64,000 bases of DNA from an uncultured Alphaproteobacteria bacterium (GTDB lineage: Bacteria; Pseudomonadota; Alphaproteobacteria; GCA-2731375): the NCBI GenBank assembly GCA_951812805.1, contig CATOSZ010000001.1:62001-126000 (forward strand), written 5' to 3'. The position numbers and the translations under genes were made by a program. The notes under the pieces were generated by a model. The model saw only the letters and a list, made by a program, of their open reading frames with translations. It ran no database searches and was not told where the DNA came from. Each line of letters begins with the position of its first letter. Position 1 is the stretch's first letter. Below, in pieces: positions 35,885 through 42,525 of the stretch.

Positions 35885-37177
35885 ATGCTGATTGACACGC
35901 TGCCCCTCAACCTCTGGTTCCTGAACGCCCTGCCGCCGGTCTATCCGCCCCGCAGCCTGGCGGAGATCCGGGCCCGCACCCTGCTCGGCGCGGTCGAGTG
36001 CCTGGAGGCGGGCATGACCACGACGCAGGACATGGTGACCTTGTTTCCCGCCGACGAGGCGCGGCTCGACGCGGTGCTGCAGGCCTATGACGAGATCGGC
36101 ATCCGCGCCGTGATGTCCTTGCAGTTCGGCGACCTGCGTGCCCTCGACCGGGTCCCCTATTGGCGCGAGGTGGTGCCCGAGGCTCTGCACGACCGGCTGG
36201 GCGCCGCCGTCGCGCCGGGGACGGCGGACAAGATGCTGGACTTCGTCGAGGGCGCCTATCTGGCGAACCGCGACCGCTCCCCCCTCATCAGCTGGGCGTT
36301 GAGCCCGACCAGCCCGGCCATGGCCTCGGCCGAGCTGTTGTCCCGGGTCGCCCGGCTGGCCGCGCGGCACGACCTGCCGGTTACCACCCACCTTTACGAG
36401 ACCCGGGCGGAGGCGGTGTCGAGCCGCAAGCTGCTGGGCGAACATGGCGGCTCGGAAGTCCGGCTGCTCGCCGCCGCCGGGCTGCTCGGGCCCCGGCTGA
36501 CCCTGGCGCACGCGATCTGGCTGTTGGACGAGGAGATCGACCTCATCGCGGCGGCCGGCGCCGGCGTGGTGCTGAACCCGGCCGGCAACCTGAAGACCAA
36601 GAGCGGCGTGGCCCCGATCCGCCGGCTGCGCGCGGCCGGCGTCGAGATCGCGCTCGGCAGCGACAATTGCAGCTGCAACGACGCGCAGAACATGTTCCAG
36701 GCGATGAAGCTGTTCTGCGGTCTGGCGGCGATCGAGGATCCGGAGGACGGCGGCCCCGATGCCGAAGCGGCGATCGCGGCGGCGACCCGTGGCGGGGCGC
36801 GGCGCCTCGGCCTCGCCGGTGCCGTCGGCGAGATCGAGGTCGGCGCGGCGGCCGATCTGGTGCTGCTGGATCTTTCGCGGCCGAGCTTCGTGCCGTTGAA
36901 CCATGCCGCGCGTCAGCTGGTCTATGGGGAGGCCGGGGCGGCGGTCGACAAGGTGCTGGTCGCCGGCCGCCTGCTGGTCGACGGCGGGCGCTGCATCGCC
37001 GTCGACCGGGCAGCACTGGCCCGCGAGGCGGAGGAACTGGCCGAGGGCCTGCGCGCCGATGCGGCCGAGGTCGCCGCGCGTTTCGACGAGCTGGCACCGC
37101 ACGTCTGGGAAGCCTGGCGCCGGTCCTGGCGGGACGACGTCGGCGTCCACCGTTACGTCGGCCGGTCGCCGTTCTGA
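35885..37177 (+). CDS. Amidohydrolase (TrzA/AtzA/guanine-deaminase-like), N-terminus replaced by IS21 end
   Basis: 430 residues from an ATG that lies inside the IS21 terminus; only MLID comes from the IS, and LPLNLWFLNALPP onward is host gene. Visible metal-site residues are the histidine in VTTHLYETRAEA, that in LTLAHAIWLLD, and GSDNCSCND. The family's first motif (GLINAHTH-like, two zinc ligands) and about 60-80 residues before it are missing, so hydrolase activity is doubtful. Family members deaminate or dechlorinate guanine, cytosine or triazine-type rings. It heads a group with a molybdenum-hydroxylase large subunit and a Gfo/Idh oxidoreductase, fitting N-heterocycle catabolism. Confidence 0.85.
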   Translation: MLIDTLPLNLWFLNALPPVYPPRSLAEIRARTLLGAVECLEAGMTTTQDMVTLFPADEARLDAVLQAYDEIGIRAVMSLQFGDLRALDRVPYWREVVPEALHDRLGAAVAPGTADKMLDFVEGAYLANRDRSPLISWALSPTSPAMASAELLSRVARLAARHDLPVTTHLYETRAEAVSSRKLLGEHGGSEVRLLAAAGLLGPRLTLAHAIWLLDEEIDLIAAAGAGVVLNPAGNLKTKSGVAPIRRLRAAGVEIALGSDNCSCNDAQNMFQAMKLFCGLAAIEDPEDGGPDAEAAIAAATRGGARRLGLAGAVGEIEVGAAADLVLLDLSRPSFVPLNHAARQLVYGEAGAAVDKVLVAGRLLVDGGRCIAVDRAALAREAEELAEGLRADAAEVAARFDELAPHVWEAWRRSWRDDVGVHRYVGRSPF

Positions 37178-37185
37178 GGGGCCGG

Positions 37186-39555
37186 GTGGTGGAATTCGAA
37201 CGGGATATCGCCCCGCTCGGCACGGCGCTGCCGCGCGCCGGTGCCCGCCGCCTGGTGGCCGGGCGAGGACGCTATACCGACGATCTGGTCTTGCCCCGCA
37301 TGCTGCACGTCGCCTTCGTGCGCAGCCCGTATGCCCATGCCCGCATCGCCGGCATCGACACGGGCGAGGCCGGCGCGATGTCCGGCGTCGCGCGCATCGC
37401 CACCGGCGCCGAGCTGGCGGCGCTGATCCAGCCCTGGCAGGCGCGCAACGAAAGCCAGCCCGCGCTCCGCTCGCCGCCGCAGACGGCGCTGGCGATCGAC
37501 GTCGCCCGCTGGCAGGGCGAGCCGGTGGCCGCCGTCGTCGCCGAAAGCCGCGCCCGCGCGGAGGACGCGGCCGAAGCGGTCGCGGTCGACTGGCGGCCCC
37601 TGCCGGTGGCGGTCGGTGTCGCGACGCCGCACGCCGTGCACGAGGCCATTGCCGACAACCTCAGCTTTGCCGCCGACTACGAGACGGGCGACGTCGAGGC
37701 CGCCTTCGCCGGGGCGGCCCATATCGTCGGGGCCGCGTTCCGCTTCGCCCGCCACACCGGCGTGCCGTTGGAGACGCGGACGGTGCTGGCCGATTTCGAT
37801 CCCGCCGCCGGCCGCCTCACCGTGCATCAATCGCACCAGACGCCGCACCAGCAGCAGGACAATTTCGCCCGCCTGCTCGGCTTGCCGGAACACAAGGTGC
37901 GCGTCGTCTGTCCCGACGTCGGCGGCGCCTTCGGCATCAAGCTGCAACTCTACGGTGACGAGATCGCGACAGCGGCGCTGGCGATCCTGCTCGGCCGACC
38001 GGTGAAGTTCCAGGCCGACCGGCTGGAGGCCTTCCAGAGCGACATCCACGCGCGCGGGCACGAGGTGCGGGCTCGCATGGCGGTCGACGCCGCGGGCCGT
38101 ATCCTCGCGCTCGATGTCGAGGACGATTTTCCGATCGGCCCGTTTTCGCAGTTTCCCCGCTGCACCATGGCGGAGGGGCTGCACGTCATCCGCCTGGCGG
38201 GCGTGCCCTACCGCCACGAGGCGCAGCGCGGCCGGCTGCGCGTGCTGTTCCAGAACCTCAATATGGTCGGCCACTACCGCGGCGTCGGCCATCCGGTCGC
38301 CTATGCGGTGGGGGAGCGGCTCGCCGACCTGGCCGCCGCCCGCACCGGCCTCGACCCCTTCGCCTTCCGCCGGCTGAACACGGTGACCGAGGCCGAAATG
38401 CCGGGTACGAGCGCGAGTGGCCAGCGCTTGCGCGGGACCTCGCCGCACGCCTGCCTCGACGCGCTGGAACGCGCGATGGCGCCGGCGACCTTGCGCGCCC
38501 GCCAGGCCGATGTGCTTCGCCGGGGCCGGCGCCTCGGCATCGGCATCGCCCAGTTCGTGGAGATCACCAGCCCGGGCCCGGAAGGCTACGGCCCGGCCGG
38601 CATCCGGGTTAGCACCCAGGACGCGGTTGCCTTGCGGCTGGAGCCTTCGGGCGTTGCCCGGCTCGCCGCCTCGATCACCGAGCAGGGCCAGGGCACCGAC
38701 GCGGCCCTGGCGCAGATCGCCGCCGCCGGCCTCGGCCTCGACGCCGGCAGCGTCGAGGTGACGACAGGCGACAGCGCGCTCACCCCCTATGGCGGCGGCG
38801 CCTGGGCCAGCCGGGGCATGATGGTCGGCGGCGAGGCGGCCTGGCGCGCCGCCCGCCGGCTGCGGGCGAACGTGCTGGAGATCGCCGGCGCCTTGCTGCA
38901 GGCGGCGCCCGCCAGCCTCGACATCGTCGCGGGCGACGTCGTCGACGCCGACGGCGGTGAGGCGCGCATGCCGCTTGCCGAGGTCTGCCGCATCGGCCAC
39001 TTCCGCCAGGACCTGTTGCCGGCGGATCTGCAACCGACCCTCGACGTCGTCGTTCCCCATGTCCCGCGCGGCGGTGGCGGCCTGACGGCGGGCGCGCAAG
39101 GCGCGCTGATCGCCCTCGATGCCGAAACGGGCGGGATCGAGTTGCAGCGGCACTGGGTCGCGCACGAGGCCGGCACGCTGGTCAATCCGATGCTGGTCGC
39201 CGGGCAGATCCGCGGTGGCGTGGTCCAGGGCCTGGGCGCCGCGCTGTTCGAGGAATGCCGCTACGACGGCGAGGGCCAGCTGCTCAACCCGCAGCTCGTC
39301 GATTATCTGGTGCCGATGGCCGGCGAGATGCCGGAGATCGAGGTGATCCATGTGCCGCGCGCCGGCGGGGGCGGCGAGGGGGGCGACGGGGGCCTCGGCG
39401 CCAAGGGCGTTGGCGAGGCGGGCGTCGCGGGCGCCAGCGCCGCGGTCCTGAACGCCATCAACGATGCGTTGGCGCCGCTCGGCGCCGCCCTGCACGAGCT
39501 GCCGGCAACGCCCGAGCGGGTGCTGCGTGCGATCCAACGGGGAGAAAGCTCATGA
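37186..39555 (+). CDS. Second molybdopterin-binding large subunit of the CO-dehydrogenase/xanthine-dehydrogenase family
   Basis: 789 residues from GTG at 37186 (a second GTG follows directly), 8 bases after the amidohydrolase stop. Family landmarks are RLVAGRGRYTDDLVLPRMLH, VCPDVGGAFGIKLQLYGDE, GHYRGVGHPVAYAVGERL (form II-like loop) and GAKGVGEAG with the catalytic glutamate near the C-terminus. No medium or small subunit gene accompanies it; the operon goes straight to the Gfo/Idh gene with an ATGA overlap. Whether it used the subunits of the other operon before the IS damage is unknown. Bases 38047-38100 recur in the hydroxyacid dehydrogenase gene. Confidence 0.9.
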   Translation: MVEFERDIAPLGTALPRAGARRLVAGRGRYTDDLVLPRMLHVAFVRSPYAHARIAGIDTGEAGAMSGVARIATGAELAALIQPWQARNESQPALRSPPQTALAIDVARWQGEPVAAVVAESRARAEDAAEAVAVDWRPLPVAVGVATPHAVHEAIADNLSFAADYETGDVEAAFAGAAHIVGAAFRFARHTGVPLETRTVLADFDPAAGRLTVHQSHQTPHQQQDNFARLLGLPEHKVRVVCPDVGGAFGIKLQLYGDEIATAALAILLGRPVKFQADRLEAFQSDIHARGHEVRARMAVDAAGRILALDVEDDFPIGPFSQFPRCTMAEGLHVIRLAGVPYRHEAQRGRLRVLFQNLNMVGHYRGVGHPVAYAVGERLADLAAARTGLDPFAFRRLNTVTEAEMPGTSASGQRLRGTSPHACLDALERAMAPATLRARQADVLRRGRRLGIGIAQFVEITSPGPEGYGPAGIRVSTQDAVALRLEPSGVARLAASITEQGQGTDAALAQIAAAGLGLDAGSVEVTTGDSALTPYGGGAWASRGMMVGGEAAWRAARRLRANVLEIAGALLQAAPASLDIVAGDVVDADGGEARMPLAEVCRIGHFRQDLLPADLQPTLDVVVPHVPRGGGGLTAGAQGALIALDAETGGIELQRHWVAHEAGTLVNPMLVAGQIRGGVVQGLGAALFEECRYDGEGQLLNPQLVDYLVPMAGEMPEIEVIHVPRAGGGGEGGDGGLGAKGVGEAGVAGASAAVLNAINDALAPLGAALHELPATPERVLRAIQRGESS
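38047..38100 (+). repeat. 54-bp segment duplicated at 13704-13757 (probable donor)
   Basis: Here the sequence is in the family frame, HARGHEVRARMAVDAAGR, continuous with flanking conserved residues, so this copy is judged the source. Identity with the complement of 13704-13757 is complete and ends sharply on both sides. Confidence 0.9.
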
Positions 39556-40607
39556 CCACACGCTTCGGTATCGTCGGCGCCGGGATGATCGCCGCCTTCC
39601 ACCTGGAGGCCCTGCGCGGCATTCCGGAGGTCGAGGTCACCGGCATCATGGACGGCGGCAGCGGCAAGGCCCGGGCGTTGGCCCCGGACCTCGATCCCCG
39701 CGGCAGCGGCGACATCGAGGCCTTCTGCGCCCGCGACGATATCGATGCCATCGCCGTCGCCTCGCCCTCCGGCGCGCACCTGGAGGCGGCGCTTGCCGCT
39801 GCCCGCCACGGCAAGCACTGCGTCGTCGAGAAGCCCCTGGAGATCACCCTCGAGCGGGTCGACGCGATGATCGCCGCCCACGCGGCCGCCGGCACCCGGC
39901 TCGGCGGGATCCTCAACACCCGCCACACGCCCGCCGCCCGGCTGCTGAAGCAGGCGGCCGAGGCCGGGCGCTTCGGCCGTCTCACCTTCGCCTCGGCGAT
40001 CGGTCCCTGGTGGCGCGACCAGGCCTATTACGACGACAGCGCCTGGAAGGGCACCTGGGCGCTCGACGGCGGCGGCGCGCTGATGAACCAGGGCATCCAC
40101 ACCATCGACCTGTTGCAATGGCTGGTCGGCTCGCCCGTCACAAGCGTCTCGGGCCGCATCGCGACGCTGGCCCACCCCGGCGTCGAGGTGGAGGATACCG
40201 GTGCCGCCGTGCTGAGCTTCGAAAACGGCGCGCTCGGCCAGATCGCCTGCACGACCTCGATGTGGCCGGGGCATTTTCGCTCGCTCACGCTGGCCGGCGA
40301 CGCGGGCACTGCCAGCCTGGCCGACGGCGGCCTGTTGTTCTGGAAATTTCGCGAGGAAGACGCGCGCGACGACGAGATCCGCGCCGAGCTGCTGGCACTC
40401 CCCGGTGCGGGCGTCGGTGCCGCCGATCCGGCCGCCGGCGTTAACGCCGACGGCCACCGCGCCGTCTTCCGTGATTTCCTCGACGCCATCCACAACGACG
40501 GCCCGCTGGCGATCGACGGCGCCGAATGCCGCAAGGCGGTGGCGATCATCCGCGCGGTCTACGAAAGCGCGGAACAGGGCGGCGCGCCGGTCGGGGTCGC
40601 GCAGTAG
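39552..40607 (+). CDS. Gfo/Idh/MocA-family NAD(P)-dependent oxidoreductase
   Basis: 351 residues; ATG overlaps the preceding stop (ATGA), and the longer upstream frame is shadow. The nucleotide fold reads RFGIVGAGMIAAFHLEAL, the family EKP motif is present as KHCVVEKPLEITLE near residue 97, and WALDGGGALMNQGIHTIDLL contains the conserved GG..MN.G.H.ID helix with the catalytic histidine. Members oxidise sugars, inositols or related polyols. It is the last gene of the truncated amidohydrolase operon and converges on the acyl-CoA dehydrogenase gene 8 bases away. Confidence 0.92.
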   Translation: MTTRFGIVGAGMIAAFHLEALRGIPEVEVTGIMDGGSGKARALAPDLDPRGSGDIEAFCARDDIDAIAVASPSGAHLEAALAAARHGKHCVVEKPLEITLERVDAMIAAHAAAGTRLGGILNTRHTPAARLLKQAAEAGRFGRLTFASAIGPWWRDQAYYDDSAWKGTWALDGGGALMNQGIHTIDLLQWLVGSPVTSVSGRIATLAHPGVEVEDTGAAVLSFENGALGQIACTTSMWPGHFRSLTLAGDAGTASLADGGLLFWKFREEDARDDEIRAELLALPGAGVGAADPAAGVNADGHRAVFRDFLDAIHNDGPLAIDGAECRKAVAIIRAVYESAEQGGAPVGVAQ

Positions 40608-40615
40608 GCGCGTGC

Positions 40616-41836
40616 CTACTCGGCCGCTTGCGCCGCCGCCGCTTCCGCCAACTTGGTGAAGCCGTCGCGGCTCTGCGGCAGCTTCATCTCCAGGATCCGG
40701 CTGGCGACGACGGTGCGCAGGATCTGCGCGGTGCCGCCGCCGATGGTGAACATCCGGGCATCACGGCACATCCGCTCCAGCGGATTGTTGCGGGAATAGC
40801 CGGCCGCGCCGAAGACCTGGAGGGCCGTGTTGGTGATCTCGATCGCGGCTTCGGAGGTGAAGATCTTGGCCTGTGCCGCCTCCAGCGCGTCGGGGAAGCC
40901 GGCGCCGGCGTTGCCCGCCGCCCGCCAGACCAGCGCGCGCGAGGCCGCGAGCTTCGTGCTCATGTCGGCCAGCATCCATTGCAGGCCCTGGAACTCGGCG
41001 ATCGGGCGGCCGAACTGCTCGCGCTGTTTGGCGTAGGCGAGTGCCTCGCGGTAGGCCCCCTCGGCGAGGCCGAGCGCCACGGTGGCCGCGCCGACGCGCT
41101 GGCCGTTGTAGGCGTTCATCAGGTCGGCGAAGCCCTTCTTCAGGCCGCGCGGCGGCAGCACCAGCATCGAGGGCGGCAGCTCCATGTCCTCGAAGACGAC
41201 CTCGGCCTCGGGGATGCCGCGCAGGCCCATGGTGGGTTCGCGCGCGCCAATGCTGAGGCCGTCGGTCTCGTCGCGGATGGCGATGAAGCCGCCGATGCCT
41301 TCCTCCTCGCCCGCCTCGTCGAAGACCCGGGCGAAGATCAGATGCAGGCGGGAGACGCCGCCGCCGGTGATCCAATGCTTCTTGCCGTTCAGCACATAGG
41401 CGTTGCCGCGCTTGTCGGCGCGGGTGGTCATTTCGCTGGCCGCACTGCCGGCGTCGGGCTCGGTGATGCAGATCGCCGGCTTGTCGCCCGACAGCACGAG
41501 GTCGGCGGCGAGGCGTTTCTGCTCCTCCGTGCCGTAGGCCATGATCGCGCCGACGGCGCCCATGTTGGCCTCGACCGCGATGCGTCCGGTGACGCCGCAG
41601 ACCTTGGCCATCTCCTCGATCACCAGGACCGAGTCCATGTAGGTCAGGCCGCCGCCACCGTGGGATTCGGGGATGGTCATGCCGAAGAAGCCGGCATCGG
41701 TCAGCTTGGCGACATTGTCCCAGGGATATTGCTCGCCTCGGTCGACCTCCGGCGCGTTCGCGCGGATCTCGCCCTCGGCCAGTTCGCGGGCACGACCCCG
41801 CAGGCGTTCGCGCTCGGGGCTCAAATGGTCGTTCAT
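40616..41836 (-). CDS. Acyl-CoA dehydrogenase
   Basis: 406 residues. Landmarks: FFGMTIPESHGGGGLTYMD, CITEPDAGSAASEMTTRAD (flavin contact), MGLRGIPEAEVVFEDMELP, KQREQFGRPIAEFQGLQWML, and AAGYSRNNPLERMCRDARM followed by IGGGTAQILRTVVASRIL. The last block is the FAD-binding C-terminal signature. It resembles short-chain dehydrogenases and the acyl-CoA desulfinase group; no decisive residue was seen. It ends 42 bases upstream of the membrane protein's stop on the other side and may be its own unit. Confidence 0.9.
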   Translation of the reverse strand: MNDHLSPERERLRGRARELAEGEIRANAPEVDRGEQYPWDNVAKLTDAGFFGMTIPESHGGGGLTYMDSVLVIEEMAKVCGVTGRIAVEANMGAVGAIMAYGTEEQKRLAADLVLSGDKPAICITEPDAGSAASEMTTRADKRGNAYVLNGKKHWITGGGVSRLHLIFARVFDEAGEEEGIGGFIAIRDETDGLSIGAREPTMGLRGIPEAEVVFEDMELPPSMLVLPPRGLKKGFADLMNAYNGQRVGAATVALGLAEGAYREALAYAKQREQFGRPIAEFQGLQWMLADMSTKLAASRALVWRAAGNAGAGFPDALEAAQAKIFTSEAAIEITNTALQVFGAAGYSRNNPLERMCRDARMFTIGGGTAQILRTVVASRILEMKLPQSRDGFTKLAEAAAAQAAE

Positions 41837-41877
41837 GGCGACCCCTCCTTGGAAAGTGCGGCCCGCGGCGGTGCTGC

Positions 41878-42441
41878 TCAGCTCGGCAGGCGGGTCAGGT
41901 AGATGTTGATCTGTTCATTACGGGTCGGCGCATGAGAGACCAGATACTCCGCGTTCTGGGCCTCGAAATAGATCCGCTCCGTCTTCGGTTCGGCGCCGTT
42001 CTCGAGGATGCGGTTCCAGACCTCCTCGCCCAGGATACGCTGCGCCCGGTCGATGTCGTACTCCTCGAACATCCGCCGCGTGGTGGCGCCGAGTTCGACC
42101 AGCTCGCCGCTTCGCGTCGCCCGGAAGACGGGATCGGGCTTGCGCTCGGGGAAGTCGGCGATCGATTCCATGCGTCGGTTCTTGTAACGCGCGGCGACGG
42201 CGGAATAGATGCCGACGCAAAGCGGGAAGGCATAGGCGAGAAACACCGAGAACAGGGTCAGGCCCGGACGGCTCTCGAACTCGTCGGCGAGCATGGCGAC
42301 GGGGTTCACGTCCGCGCGGAACCAGGGCACCAGCAACTGGCCGTAGAGATTGATCAGCGTGCCGACGATCGCCGCCAGAACATAGGTCGTGCGGTCGTGG
42401 AGCTTGTCGACGATCAGCCGTCCGATCAGCTGGGTATCCAT
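41878..42441 (-). CDS. Small two-helix membrane protein with a degenerate PAS-like motif
   Basis: 187 residues. Two hydrophobic segments (about 18-40 and 61-83) are followed by a cytoplasmic tail. The tail starts FPERKPDPVFRATRSGELVE at residue 97, clearly related to the FPEENPNPVLR... start of each PAS module in the neighbouring cyclase, but then diverges (FEEYDIDRAQRILGEEVWNRI). No catalytic motif is seen. It lies 84 bases downstream of the cyclase on the same strand, so the pair may be a membrane anchor plus soluble cyclase; that is inference. I know of no named family for it. Confidence 0.7.
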   Translation of the reverse strand: MDTQLIGRLIVDKLHDRTTYVLAAIVGTLINLYGQLLVPWFRADVNPVAMLADEFESRPGLTLFSVFLAYAFPLCVGIYSAVAARYKNRRMESIADFPERKPDPVFRATRSGELVELGATTRRMFEEYDIDRAQRILGEEVWNRILENGAEPKTERIYFEAQNAEYLVSHAPTRNEQINIYLTRLPS

Positions 42442-42525
42442 CGTCTCCCCCGGTCACCGGTACTACTTGGTTCCGTGTCCGCGGAACCTAGCGGAACGTT
42501 CCGGGCAAGTCGAGAAGTCGGCGCC

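Larger units (their letters stand above)
15897..35897. mobile_element. 20-kb block bounded by inverted IS21-family copies (composite-transposon-like)
   Basis: Two 2,977-bp IS21-family elements face each other in inverted orientation at 15897-18873 and 32921-35897. Comparing their encoded proteins and the DNA I aligned, I found one difference (16853 versus 34941). Between them lie about 14 kb carrying an acyl-CoA catabolic cluster, regulatory and transport genes and other IS remnants. The outer neighbours are an HNH gene and an amidohydrolase gene, both lacking their 5' ends. No target duplication was found across the outer ends or around either copy, so the structure may result from separate insertions plus inversion or deletion rather than one transposition. 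Confidence 0.7.
32921..35897 (+). mobile_element. IS21-family element, copy 2 (2,977 bp)
   Basis: Inverted twin of 15897-18873, same length and end sequences. The left end TGTGAATCGGCATG interrupts the REP-associated transposase fragment, and the right end (complement TGTCAATCAGCATTT) abuts the amidohydrolase gene. The 35722-35824 palindrome is retained. Only one base difference from copy 1 was noticed, so duplication or gene conversion is recent. Confidence 0.9.

Noticed and set aside
15889-35905. Target-site duplication for the whole IS21 block
   Set aside because: The outer flanks CCCAGGAG and CGCTGCCC do not match directly or as complements, nor do inner-outer pairs of either copy.
37153-39537. 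A 794-codon minus-strand frame opposite the second large-subunit gene
   Set aside because: Shadow frame; the + strand protein is a clear family member.
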